Translations under genes and position numbers: made by a program
Source of the DNA: Ichthyophthirius multifiliis
Taxonomy: Eukaryota; Ciliophora; Oligohymenophorea; Hymenostomatida
Assembly: GCF_000220395.1 (NCBI RefSeq)
Contig: NW_004086233.1
Location: 68,427 to 132,426, forward strand
Length of the DNA: 64,000 nt
Direction: 5' to 3'
The notes under the pieces: model-generated
Databases searched by the model: none
The model's input: the letters and a program-made list of their open reading frames with translations, nothing else
What the model was told of the DNA's origin: nothing
Shown: positions 51,197-63,951 of the stretch, piece by piece
How the letters are laid out: each line of letters opens with the position of its first letter
Numbering within the stretch: position 1 is the first letter of the stretch

Positions 51197-52501
51197 ATGA
51201 TTTCTTTTAATAAACCTAAAACTATTTATAATGAGAAATATGCAAAAATATGTACATTAGGATAAGGAGCATATGCAAAAGTTTATGCATGTAAATTATT
51301 AAAGACATTAAATTAAGGAAAATCTTAAGATAATATATGCACATTAGATAAAATATTTAAGAAATAAAACCATAAATTAAAAGAAGGAGATATTTATGCA
51401 ATAAAGAAATTCAAAAGTAAAGATGAACATAATTAAACTGGATTAGAATTAGATTAAATTCGAGAAATTAAATTTATGTAATTATTATAACATCCTAATA
51501 TAGTTTAAGTATTTAATGAAAAATATATATATAATTATATAATATATATATATATATATATATAAATATAATATATTTATTCTTATATATTATCAAGACA
51601 GTTGATATATTTTTTAGATCAAAAAAAAATATAAGAAAACAAAAACAATAATAATAAAAAAGATGAAAAACTAATAACTAATATTATGATAGTTATGCCA
51701 ATTTATATAAGTATAGATAGATTAAGAGAATGTTTTTAATACTTTAAAGAAAACGATTATAAAGTTATTTTTAAATAGATTTTATAAGGAATAAGTTACC
51801 TTCATTAAAATTTCATATTACATAGAGTAATAAATAATATATAAATAATCTTTAATTATATTATATAAAAATTAAATATATAATAATATAAATTTATTTT
51901 ATTTCCATATATATTATTTCAGGATATTAAATGGGAAAATCTCCTTATTGACAAAGATGGAAATATTGTCATTACAGATTTCGGACTTTCAAGAGAATTC
52001 GGTTCTCCAGAAAGGGCTTTAACAGCAAATACATACACTGTAAATTATCGACCACCTGAGATTATTCTTGGAAGCACTTAATATGGCCCGAAGAGTGATA
52101 TGTGGGCACTCGGAGTTGTTTTTATAGAAATTTTAATGAAGTTATAATATTTGTTTTTCTCTATAAATGGTAATTCGACTGAAGTTTTATAGAAAATTTA
52201 TGCTTTAAGGGGTACACCAAGCCCTGATATATGGGAAGGTTATGATAAATTGCCTTGGAAGATTGAATTTACGGAATGTAATGCAAAAAACTTATCTAAA
52301 TTGAGTATTTTATAAGGGTATTCTTAAGATTTAATTGATGTTTTAGACGCTTTATTATAATTAGATCCTAATAAAAGGCCAAATGCTAGTGAATTATTAG
52401 ATTGGAAGTATTTTAAAGAATGTCCAAATGAATCAATTCAACTTAATAATTTCGCTAAATAATATTATTAAGAGGAAATGTTAAAATATAGATTATAATG
52501 A
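51197..52501 (+). CDS. Cyclin-dependent-kinase-like protein kinase (CMGC)
   Basis: Three exons: 51197-51508, 51602-51826 and 51923-52501, all in frame. Glycine loop CTLGQGAYAKVYACKL, an insert rich in Gln/Lys, then IYAIKKF (VAIK lysine). The PSTAIRE-position helix reads LELDQIREIKFMQLL, with HPNIVQL after it. A second Asn/Lys-rich insert precedes the catalytic loop LHRDIKWENLLIDKDG, DFGLSREFG and the activation segment TANTYTVNYRPPEIIL, typical of CDKs (TxWYRxPE) but with Asn-Tyr in place of Trp-Tyr. DMWALGVVFIEIL and a C-lobe ending LDPNKRPNASELLDWKYF complete it. The two Gln/Asn inserts and DIKWEN are unusual for a CDK. Cyclin dependence is inferred only from similarity. Confidence 0.85.
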
Positions 52502-52525
52502 AATATATATTTTATTTTTTTAATT

Positions 52526-52897
52526 TCAATAATATTAATTATATGTAATTAAATATTTTTATAATGGATTTTAAAAAATTTCTTAAGTGTTTGTATCATT
52601 TAAATTTATTTTTTTAAAACTAAATTATCGTTTATGCGAGGATTTAATTATAATAAACTAGAACTTTTACCTTTTTAAAATAAAATGTCTCTTATTTTTT
52701 AGTAATCAGGACTATTAGTTTGGAATTAAAAATAAATAAATATAAATATATATATATATATATATTTATAATTATATGTATATATATATATTTAAATACT
52801 TTTTTGAATTGTTATTATATCGATAGTCTCTGTTTATTTAACCAAAAGTTGTATGAAATTATAATTATTATATTTTACACTTTTAATGACAAGACAT
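52526..52897 (-). CDS. Putative small two-exon gene, unknown
   Basis: On the minus strand an exon reading MSCHQKCKIQQLQFHTTFGQ then INRDYRYNNNS is followed by a GT-AG intron full of TA repeats and a second exon KIRDILFQKGKSSSLLQLNP, RINDNLVLKK. A TGA at 52528-52526 is reached if one A is added in the A run near 52615. Cysteine, proline and arginine content exceeds that of the surrounding DNA. Its 3' end lies 25 bp from the CDK-like stop. No family recognised; could be a chance frame. Confidence 0.35.
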
Positions 52898-54117
52898 TTT
52901 TTTATTTGTTTGTAAGTTTTATTTTTTTTTAAATGTATAATTTATTAATATATTTTATTTTTTTAATATTAATTGAATATATATTTTATTTGGAAGTAAT
53001 TTTTTTTTTTCAATTTTCAATTTTTTTATAATTAATCTTTCTTATTTTTTTTTAACATGTTTATTCGAATTAATTAATTTCGTTATTAGACAATCTGTTT
53101 TATTTTATTGGAGAAAATTAATCATTAATTAAATCTATTCAAAAATATTTTTTAATATATAAAAATAATACTATTTTTAATACCTAATTATTTAATATTG
53201 AACCTTATTTATATATAATATATAATTTTATAAAATATTATTATTATTAATTACATTTATTATGTGTTTAGTATTTATTGTTTTATTTAATTTAATTTTT
53301 TTTTATTAAAAATATCAACTAAAGCTATCAATTATATTTCAAGTATTTGGCCAATTTATTATATATCTAAAATTATATATATATTTATAAATATATCTAT
53401 ATATTTATATATATATAAATAAATATATATATATACATATTTTATATTCATTTATATATAAATTTACATTTATATATTTATAATATATATTCTTACATAT
53501 TAATTTTTCATCTGATAATAATTTACAAAATATTTATTATCTATTTTTATTTTTTAAGATATATGATACCATAAAATAAGCCTATAAGAATTATTAATTG
53601 GAAATGTAATAATTTTCTAAATAACTTTTTTTTATTTTCTTTTTTATATTAAAATATATTTACTTTTATATTTCATCATTTTTTGTATTTTCCAAATAAT
53701 GTTTTAATTAATAAAAGTCAATCTTTTTGTTTTATTTTTTTAAAAAGATAAAATTTATATCTAATACTAAATAAAATACAGATTATTAGCTTTTTAATAT
53801 ATAAATTATAAGATTTTAAATATTTTTTTGTCCTATTTATTTTAAATAGAATTTTTTTTTAATAATCGTTCTATTTATCTTCCATAAATTTACTTTTAAT
53901 TTTTAAATATAAAATGTCTAAGTATAAAATAATTATATATATATTTATATATATAAAAATTATATGTAATTATATTTATGTATATATAATTAATATATCA
54001 ATTATATATTAATAATAATAATTTTTTATATATATATTTTTTTTTTAAATTAAATCAAATAAATTTTATAATAATAAAAAAAGCATAATATAATAATTAG
54101 TAAAATCATTAGTCAAA
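52898..54117. other. Intergenic, AT-rich
   Basis: About 1.2 kb upstream of the SNARE gene, with TA blocks near 53370-53460 and 53930-54040. No convincing gene. Confidence 0.5.
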
Positions 54118-54509
54118 ATGTATAACGTCCATCAAGAAATGATTTCAGAATAAGATAAGCATTTAGAAGAAATAAATGATGTAGCAAATAGGCTTAAACA
54201 CAATGTAAAAGTAATAGACATAGCGTTAGATGAATAAGGATAGTATTTATAAATGAAATTAATTTATTTTTATTTAATATTATATATATATAGGAAAATA
54301 AATGATTTAGATGATAATATAGATAAAAATTTAACGAAAATGAACTTTGTATAAAAAAAATTAGGGGAATTACTTTAAACTAATGGTTTCTATATAATTT
54401 TATATATTTATATTTTTATAAATATTACATAGACTATGGATAAATTTGTACAATTATTATTTTGTTTGGAATATTATGTGTGTTAATATTCTTAGTATTT
54501 TATACATGA
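54118..54509 (+). CDS. Qc-SNARE (syntaxin-6/8 or Bet1-like)
   Basis: Membrane-fusion SNARE. Three exons: 54118-54242, 54294-54385 and 54433-54509, intact frame. Starts almost at the SNARE motif: HQEMISEQDKHLEEINDVAN, RLKHNVKVIDIALDEQGQ. The zero-layer position falls on Gln (DEQGQ), so it is a Q-SNARE, with the QD..LE heptad start typical of the Qc class. KINDLDDNIDKNLTKMNFVQ KKLGELL follows, then a single C-terminal TM anchor (ICTIIILFGILCVLIFLVFYT) and TGA. The Habc domain is absent, as in Bet1 and some short syntaxin-8 forms. Compartment unknown. First of three same-strand genes. Confidence 0.9.
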
Positions 54510-54713
54510 GTTATTTTTAAAAAAAATCTATACATATATATATATATTATTTATTTTTGTATTATATATATTTTTTTTGTTTGATATAATAAAAAAAAAA
54601 TGAAAATAAATTAAACATATATTAACAATAAAGATGTTTCTTTTTATTTTATTATATATATTTACTAAATTAATAATTTTCCTAAATATTAATATAAAAG
54701 TTATTCGAGATAT

Positions 54714-55410
54714 ATGAAATCATCATCCTTTTTATTAAAAAGCTATTTATTTTTTTTGTTATTCATATTAAATTAATAAAATATTTTAATTTTTAATATT
54801 TTTTTAAAGAAATTATAAAAAAAAAAAATAGTCAAAAGAAGCAGCCGGTAATAAGTTTATAAAAACAGGAGGAGATGCAGTAGCCGATGATAGAAACTGG
54901 ATAGCACGTATTTAAAATGAGTTAAATTGTACATCAGCATGGTATAAAGACTGGGGATTTTTAGCAGGTGGTGCTGAAAATTTAGATATAAAAGATGCGA
55001 CAAAACTATATTCTATAGATTAATAAATATAGAAAGTTAATGATGTAATTCTGATATATATATATTAATTAATATGAATATATATATTAATAAATATATA
55101 TATATATATATACATTTATTAACAGTAAGTAAATAGCATAACGAAATCTTTAAAATAAACTAGTAATTAAATTTACGGATAAGGTTAAAATTTAGAAACA
55201 TTAAAATTGACAGAAAACAATATGAAAAATATCCTGAATTAAAACCATAAGAAAGAAAGTTGCCTTAAGGATGGAAAAAGAAAAATGGACTGCACGTATT
55301 TTTTATATATATAATATTAAAGATTAATATTATATTATATTTTTTTATGTATTTTTATAGCTGAAGATCCTTTTGATCCTCTTAAAGATTTATTTAAAAA
55401 GAAAAAATGA
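54714..55410 (+). CDS. CIMIP1 (C20orf85)-like ciliary microtubule inner protein
   Basis: Main exon reads GGDAVADDRNWIARIQNEL then SAWYKDWGFLAGGAENLDI. The short phrase W-x-x-x-WGFL matches the C20orf85/CIMIP1 family core (QNWGFLTTP in human), an axonemal doublet inner protein. Downstream exons read NLETLKIDRKQYEKYPELKP, QERKLPQGWKKKKWTAPEDP and FDPLKDLFKKKK. Introns 55045-55125 and 55296-55360. Two one-base repairs are needed (A4 at 55203-55206, A5 at 55281-55285). The start is uncertain: the coding part is clear from about 54830, and a first exon from 54714 with an intron ending near 54805 is the best guess. Ciliate context fits a ciliary role; family placement is moderate. Confidence 0.6.
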
Positions 55411-55693
55411 ATATAATATAAAATACTATAGTTTATAAACATATATATTTATAGTTTATACAAATGTAAGTTTAATTATCGAATAAAAATCATAATTATT
55501 TATAATATATATGTAACTGATATTACTAATATTAATTTTATATTAAAATAAATATGTAATGTCTTATATATTTATATTAATCTTTTTTTTTTGTTAAAAA
55601 AAAAATAATATATTATATTTTTTAAATAAATATTTAATAGAAATTATAATATATATATATATATATATTTATATATAAGTATATTTTAAGAAA

Positions 55694-56838
55694 ATGGATT
55701 TTTAAATTTTAATAATGAATTGCAATTTTAAATTTTTAGGTTTTATATATATGTAAAAAAACAGAAAATATTTATAAAAAATAAGGAAATTATTTTATTG
55801 TTGGATAACTGGACGAATTAACATTTCCGGATTAAATCAAAAAAGTATAAAAATCAAGAACTGAAATATAAACGAAAACATAAACACCAGAATTTGAAAA
55901 AAAACTTTTCACATTTAAAAATTTATAATTTTCTTCAAGAATTACATTGAAAATAGGAATTTTTTAAACCAAATTACTTATTGATCCAGGATCAAATGAG
56001 ACATTAATTGTATTTAATAAACAAAAAAATATATAAATTTAAAAATATATATACTTTATAATTATATATTAATATTTTAAATTATATATATATATATATA
56101 TATATTTAAAGACTAATTCTATAGTTATAGGTACAAATGTATTTACATTTACAACAAAAATGATTGCTTAGTTAAGGGAAACTAAATAATTAAAATAAGA
56201 TTTATAAGTAAATATATTTTTTATATATAAATTATATCATTTTTTTTTAAAGATTTATAATGTTGATAATTAAAATGAAGAAATAGGAAGAGTGCATGTA
56301 TAAATAAATTATATTTCAAATGAATTCTAAGATTAAATAAATGATGATATTTAATTAGTATAAAATCTATATTACGACCCATTAGAAAAAGATTTATATA
56401 TTATAAAAGAAGTATAAAATAATTTTATTAAATATTAATACATAAAATATAATAATATATAAATATATATAAATTTAATAAAAATAATTTCATAGAAAAG
56501 TGAAAAAATAGAAAAAATATTATGTTTAAAATAAGAAGAATATATTAAAGTTTAAGAAAAAATATAATTTTTAAATAATGCTCATAAAACTGTTTCGTTT
56601 GATTTGTCAAAACTAAGATAAGAATGCGAATCATTGGAAGTATTTTTATAAAAATATTAAAATATATTAATAATTTTAATATATAAGTAATAAAACAATT
56701 AATTAAGAAATCAAATTAAAAGAAATAGTGACGTAAATGAAATTCATATTCATATTGATGTTCTTAAAAATACTAATTAAGGATAAGATATATTAAAATA
56801 AAAGTTAGGTAAATAAAATAATTATAAAATAAAAAATA

Positions 56839-56887
<49 letters not shown>

Positions 56888-58123
56888 TATTTAATATACA
56901 TATATTTATTTATTTGTATATTTTTATACAAATTTATTTTAATTTTTTAAATAAAATTATTTAATAAATATTAATAAAAATGAAAAAAATATTTTAAAAT
57001 TAAATATAATATTTAAATTTATAATTATTATTATGTAAATTTTAAATTTTTTTACTAGCAATCTTAATGAACAAACTTTAATTCGAATAAGAAATTTATT
57101 AAGATCTTAAAAATACTTATTTTTAAATTGAATCATAAATGAAAGCTTCTGAAGGTAATTATTTATAATCTTTTAAATATTTTTTTTATTTTAATAGAAA
57201 TTAAAAATTAAATCGAAATAGTTAAAGAAGCTTCTTAATAATAAGATTTTCATATATAAAGATGTAGAGATTAATTACCTTAAATTTAAAATATTATTTC
57301 GACTATGAAATCATAAGAAAGTATAATAAAAAACTTAAAAAATTTGATATAAGTATTAAACTATATATATTTATAAATATTTGTATTTATAATTAAATAA
57401 TATATATATATATATATATTATATATTATAAAATTTATATTGCATATATATATATTAATATCAATAAAATAGGAAAAAGCTTAAAATAACTACAGATTAA
57501 GTTCGAAAGAATTAGAAATAAAAATAAAATATTTATAGCATTAAAAAGATATATTAATTGAAAAAGAGAAACAAATAGAAAGTTTGCTTTCTATTTCTCA
57601 AGATTTACCTTTAAGTGCTTTATAAAAATTTTAAAAAGATGAATATATAAGAGAAGATCCTTAAGAAATAAAAAAATATAAATAAGAATGTGAAAAATTA
57701 TTATAGGAAATAGAATAAAATAGCATGGAGTATTATATTAATAATTTCATTTTAAAATATATTATTAGATAATATATAATTTATATAAAAATATTAACAT
57801 TTTTTATATAAATTTAATAAAAAAAGATTAGATAGATTAAATGTAAAGGAAGAAATGATTTAAAGATAAAATAAATTATTTTATAAAGATGAATAATATA
57901 AATAAAAAAAAGAAATGCTATTATTTGATATTGAAACAAAATAAAATTAGGCTAATATTATATAAGATGAAGTATTTAAAATATAGAAAAAAATTTAATA
58001 TAATAAAAAAAAATATAGATTGTAAGATAAACAAAATAATATGCCCAAGAAACTGCATAATTGAAAGCTAAAATCTCAATATTAGATAATTTAATAAAAA
58101 CTAGTCATGGTAAAATTTAATGA
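55694..58123 (+). CDS. C2-domain coiled-coil protein
   Basis: Starts MDFQILIMNCNFKFL; a 25-nt intron (gttttata...acag, about 55739-55763) joins it to ENIYKKQGNYFIVGQLDELT. A C2-like beta sandwich follows: KTQTPEFEKKLFTFKNLQF, SSRITLKIGIFQTKLLIDPG, TNSIVIGTNVFTFTTKM, GRVHVQINYIS. After that come several exons of coiled coil (REDPQEIKKYKQECEKLLQE, FKIQKKIQYNKKK) ending YAQETAQLKAKISILDN and TGA at 58121-58123. One base must be added in the A9 run 58005-58013. Introns contain (TA)n, e.g. 56842-56883. N-terminal C2 plus coiled coil is seen in centriolar proteins such as CEP120 and in RPGRIP1-like proteins, but the family is not assigned. Confidence 0.65.
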
Positions 58124-58849
58124 ATTGTAAAAAATAAATAAAATTATTATATATATATATATTATATTTATATTTTATATATATATATATTTATTTTATA
58201 TTTTATTTCAATATTATTTTTTTATCTATTTTTTTTATTTTTTTTAATAATTCATATTTATATTATTATTTAATATTTTTATTAATTTATTATTTTGTTA
58301 TTTATTTTATCTTATAAAATTTATATTTCGTTATATTTTTGTTATATGATTTTTGTTATATTTTCACATTATATTTTAGAGTTATTTTATACTATTTATA
58401 ATTATATGTTTTTTTATTAAATAAATTTGTTTAGTTATTCTATTTCTTATATTTTATTTTTTAAAATAATGTTTTTTTATTTAACTTCATGATATAATTT
58501 CAAATATTATGTAGATACATCATATTCAAAATATTTTTTGAATTAATTTGTTTCTTTTTCTTATTATGTATTTAATTCTTTTGAAATAATTCTGATTCCA
58601 CAAATTTTATTTTCCATTTTTTTTTTTTCTTTTTTATATAATCAAATAATTTATAAACATAATATAAATTATTTAATTAATTTATTAAAATAAAAAAATT
58701 TAAAATAAAAAAAATATTAGAAAGATTTAAATTAATTATTTATATACAAAAAATAAAATTTAAAAATAATCCTATATATATTATTTAAATTAAAAATTAT
58801 TATATATATTATATTTTTTTATATATATGTTCTATAAAAATGTTCATGT
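58124..58849. other. Convergent intergenic spacer
   Basis: AT-rich spacer between the C2 gene (+) and the MORN gene (-). TA tracts near 58146-58195. No gene seen. Confidence 0.5.
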
Positions 58850-59458
58850 TCATGTTTATTCTTATTCTTTTTCATCTTATTCATCTATCCATTATATTCT
58901 TTTCCCATCTTCCCATATCCCGTTTTTAATAGTTCCATCAGTTAAAACATATCGTCCTTTTCCGTGTTATTTCCCATTTTTCCATTCACCTTTATATCTT
59001 CTATTATCTGCCCAACTATAAACTCCGTAACCCTTTATAAAAAAAACTTATATTTATAAAATAAATTCTAAATAAATTAAATACTTATTTTTTATCATTA
59101 AAGTATTATCCTTCATAAGATCTACCATCTTTCCATGTATATTTACCCTAACCATGCATATTGTTGTTTAACCATTCACCATCATATTATCTTCCATCTG
59201 ACCATTAATACATACCCTATATTTAATAGAGAATATAATTAAATATATATATATATATGTTGTTAAATAAATTTTATATATATTAATTTTTATTAAAGAT
59301 TTTTTTATTATCTATGTAATTTATATAAAATTTAATTAAAATATATCCCCAAATAAACAATATTTATAAATTTTATTTTTTATATCTTGCTAAAAATAGA
59401 TATATATATACTTTTCCGCGTATTTTATTATCATGCCATTCACCAACATATTTTGAAC

Positions 59459-59518
<60 letters not shown>

Positions 59519-60367
59519 ATTATTACCAATCTGCCCATATATAAACACCATGGCCTTCTTTTTTTCCATTTACATATTCTCCTTCATATTTAGAATTATC
59601 TTTCCATGTTTCTATTCCATGTCCATGTTATAGATCATCTTTCCAATATCCCTCATATTTTGCACCATTTACATGTACATATATACCATATCCATTAGCT
59701 TTATCTTAATACCATTCGCCTTCGAATATATCACCATCAACATGATAGAATTTACCTTTTCCATGCGCTTTATTGTTTTACCATTATCCTTCGTATTTTG
59801 CACCGTCAACCCATTTTTATATTCCGAAACCGTCTCTCATACTACCTTTCCATTCGCCATCATATATGGCTCCACTTTTAAATACATATGGTTCACGTTT
59901 TTCCCTTTTTTCACATATATTATTTTCGTTTGTGTTTTCTGATTGTTTTTCTGTTTCTTTTATTATTTCGAAAAAAGAGTTTTCGTTTTTCCGCGAATAA
60001 TTTTGTTCGAGTTCACTTTTGGATTATTATTCTTCTTCTTGTTCAATGATTAATTTTTAATTTTATATATTTTCATCTTTTTGAACAGTCTATAATGAGA
60101 TGATTGGGGGAGGAAGATTATCTATTTATTCCTTATATTTTTCATTTATTTGTTATTCATCGCATGTATTATGTTTTAATGTTTTTTCAGTATTTTCTTT
60201 TATTTATAATTATTGTAATTCAACTTATTCCTTTATTTTTTTTTATTTTCTTAGAATTTTTTTTTTTCTGTGAAAATGATTTTTTTTTGTTTTTTACTGT
60301 TTAAGAAGATTTTATTTCTATTTATAAATCGGTTTTACATGGGACACATGCGCATTAATTTTCCCAT
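58850..60367 (-). CDS. MORN-repeat protein with short cysteine-rich N-terminus
   Basis: MORN repeats bind membranes or scaffold cytoskeleton. ATG at 60367; introns 59526-59458, 59411-59217 and 59084-59033; TGA at 58852-58850. N-terminus starts Met-Gly then [17 protein letters not shown], suggesting N-myristoylation plus palmitoylation. An acidic Gln-rich linker follows, then about ten MORN units such as [101 protein letters not shown]. It ends [14 protein letters not shown]. The linker needs one added base at the T9 run 60236-60244. The first codons need the opposite correction, so the true start is less certain. Same layout as many Tetrahymena MORN proteins. Confidence 0.9.
59470..59522. repeat. 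(TA)n within a MORN-gene intron
   Basis: Intron 59526-59458 is almost entirely TA alternation. Confidence 0.8.
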
Positions 60368-60534
60368 ATTTTATTTTTATCGTATAATTTTTATTAATTA
60401 AATGTAAAAAATATTATATAAATAATATAAAATTATAAATATTAGTATAAATATTATACATATATAGATTTTTATATATATTTTTTTAAATTTTATATAT
60501 TTATTCAATTCATTCATTTTTAATGATAATATAG

Positions 60535-60584
<50 letters not shown>

Positions 60585-60907
60585 TATTAGAATTATATTT
60601 AAAATAATATTAAAAATATTTTTTCATTAAAATTATGATTAGAATGAATTATAAATCATTATAGATATTATGAATTAATAATATTAAATTTTAAAAATAA
60701 AAAAAAAAATATAGATTTTGTACATTTGAAAAAAAAAATATATAATTAAACTAAATTATTGAAATAAATATTAAAATATAATAAATTTCATAAAAAGAAA
60801 AATTATTTGTATAAATTTTAAATAAATATATTGTATGCATATTATTATAAAATTATATTTTATAATTTATTGTTATGTGTATAAAAACATATAAAAAAAA
60901 AAACTTA

Positions 60908-60942
<35 letters not shown>

Positions 60943-61657
60943 CATATATATTTATATATATTTATGTTTATATTTAATTATTTTTATTTATATACTTATT
61001 TATATAATATATATAAAATTTTATATAACAATTATAATTTTTTTTTTATTTTAAATTTTAAATTTTGTTTTTATTTTTTTTAATAATAAATATTTTTATA
61101 AATATTACTATTTTTTTTTATTTTATTTTTATATTAAATTTTTTAAAATTCATTATTTAATTTTATATTCATATAATGATATTAAATTATTTTTAAATTT
61201 AGTATTTTTAAATATTTTTCTTTATTTTTATTTAAATTTTACTAAGATAAACAATAAATCTTAATTTTTTTTATTATTTATAATTTTAATAAATCTTATT
61301 TCATTAATTTCTTTTTTTATTTTATTATATAATATACTTTATTTTTTTTCATATAATTCCTTTAAAAATCTTTTTATTACCTTTTTATAGTAAAATAGTA
61401 TCTTTTATAATATTTTATATATTCTCATAATATCTTATTTTTTATTTTATATTTAATTAAATATCTTTAACATCCTATTCTTATGAATAATAATCATTTA
61501 ATAATATAGTCATTTTTTGATTTATTTTTTGTAATTAAGATTTATGTGTTTTGTATTTTTTAAGTATACTTTATGACTAAAATATGCAAAAATAACATTT
61601 ATTTATATATATATATATATATTAATAATTCTATATATATATAATTTTTTTTTTTTT
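60368..61657. other. Intergenic, AT-rich
   Basis: 1.3 kb with (TA)n at about 60548-60580 and 60914-60938 and long T runs; nothing coding recognised. Confidence 0.5.
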
Positions 61658-62723
61658 TCAATTTTAAAAAAATATTAGTTATATCCTATAATGTATTATT
61701 TGTTCTATTTTTTCTTATATTAGTGTCTTAAAATCACCTTTTTATTAGATTTCTTCTAGTTCTTTTTATATTTATTAGTATTTTTCATATCCGAGTACCT
61801 ATATTAGTAAATCGAGATTGTTTTTTAGATAAAAAATCAGAATATCGAGTATATTTTTGCTTTCTTAGGTATTTATTTGTGGTATATATGGATAATTTCT
61901 AGCTTAAATTTAAAGGTCTTTTCTAAGACTATCGTTTTAGAGGAGAATATTTTATTAGTTTAGTACTTATTGTTATTATTGGAGGTTTTTTATGAAATTT
62001 AGTATTTTTTAGAAGTCATTATTTTCGGAAGGAAAATTAAGTAAAAAATTAATTTTTTGGATAAAATCTTCTGTTTTTTGGAAATTTTCTAAATGGGTAT
62101 TTTCTTGAAGTTTTTTTTGGAGGATTTTTCCTTTGTTTTTTAGTTGATTTTCAAGGTCTTTTTGTGTATTTTCCGCTTGGCTTTTCTATTTAAAGAGCTC
62201 TTATATGGTTTTTTTTAGGTCTTCGTTTTATTATTTAATATTTTTTTAGGTTTAGAGAAGGCTTTTGATTTTTTCGCTTGTTTTTTTGGATATTTCGTTC
62301 ATTTCTTGGATTTGTAAGTCTTTTTAATCCAATAAGTGTTATATATTATTCGCTTCTAATTGAATTTTATCAATTTCTTGTTAATATAAGGTTAATTAGG
62401 CATCATTTGGTGTTTAATTTGGAGGTTTTTAATCTTGAATAGTTGTTTTTTGGAGCTTTTGTTAAAGTTTCTTTATTTAGGCGTCTTTTTCGGTAATTTA
62501 TGGAGTTATTTTCAGAAATTCATTGAAGGTTTTAAGAACTTTTTCTTTGAGATCGATCTAGTCTTTTTTCTGAATATAAAATTTAATTTTATTAGTAGTT
62601 TAATTTAAAAACTATTGAAAATCTTAAACAAATTTCTTTTCTAAAATCTATAAATGTTCTTTATATATTTATTCACTATCTATCATAAGCAATTAAATTT
62701 TATCATAGTTCTATATAAAAAAT

Positions 62724-62767
<44 letters not shown>

Positions 62768-63916
62768 TTATTTTATATATACATATATATATATATGTTT
62801 GTGTTATATCTACTTATTAAAGTTCTATCGTATAACTTCGATATTGAAATTGTGATTTTTTTAGGCTTTTATTTCATTTAGGAAATTTTCTAGTTATTGT
62901 TTATTATTTTACTCCAAAATTCTTATTTTTTCTTCGTATTATTTTATTAAATTTTCATTTTGTGATTATTTTTGGAATGTTTTTTCTTTTCCTTTTTTCA
63001 AAAGGTCATTTTCGGTATTTTTTTGGGTGTTTTTTTACTTTAAATTTTAGTTTTGGAATGTTATAATGTCCAGTTTTTCTTATATTTCAGTTATTTTTTA
63101 TTCTTTTTAGTTGTTTTCTTCCGTTTTTGCGTTTATTATTTCTTCGTATTGTTTTTGTTAGGTTTTTAGAAAAACTTACATTTCTTGAATATATTATACG
63201 TTCTCTTGTATGTTTTAAATTTTCATTTGTAATTATAATTCTATATACTCTTTTTATTTTTTCATTTCTTTTACAAAGTATTTCAGTTCTTCAAGTTCTT
63301 GGTTTATTTAAGCCTAAAATTAAGTATCTTTTGATAAGTTTAATTTAAAATTAATATTTTTGAACTTTTATCTTCATTTTCTTATTTTATTTGCCTTATT
63401 TAATCTTATAGGAGTTCCTTTTCTTTATATAGAGCTTATAATTATGCATTTTTTTAGGAGAGTAGTATATTTTCTTATTTTTCAAGCTTAATTTCCCTCT
63501 AGCTTTCTTATAAAAAAGACTTGTTATTGATATTTTATTTTAATTCCCAAATTTATTTATTAAGAATGTTTTTTTCATCTTAAAAATCTGCCTCTAATTT
63601 AGAAATTTATAAATGAAGGCTTTTATTATTTTCAATTTCTTCAAAATATTTTATTTCGAGATCTTTTTATTCCATTTTTAATTACTTTATAAAATGTTCA
63701 GTGTTTTTTGTAAAAAATTATTCTATTTTTATTCATTTTCTTTTTAATTATTTAAAAGGCTTTCTTCTAATTTTTTTCTAAAATAAGAATCTTTTTTCGG
63801 TCTTTTCAATCTCTTTTTTATTTTCCTATTTTTATTCAATTAAATCTTTTTCTAAATTTTCTATTTATTTTTCTATATAAAATATTAGATTTATGTAAAA
63901 TATGGATAATAAATAT

Positions 63917-63951
<35 letters not shown>

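Noticed and set aside
51602-51700. Suspected frame break in the CDK-like gene
   Set aside because: Using the acceptor ...caagacag at 51601 restores the frame and gives HPNIVQLIYFL.
59340-59360. CCCCAAA string resembling a ciliate telomere unit
   Set aside because: Single occurrence within an intron; no tandem array.
59673-60304. Plus-strand ORFs rich in Phe/Pro/Ser
   Set aside because: Antisense of the MORN repeats and their acidic linker.
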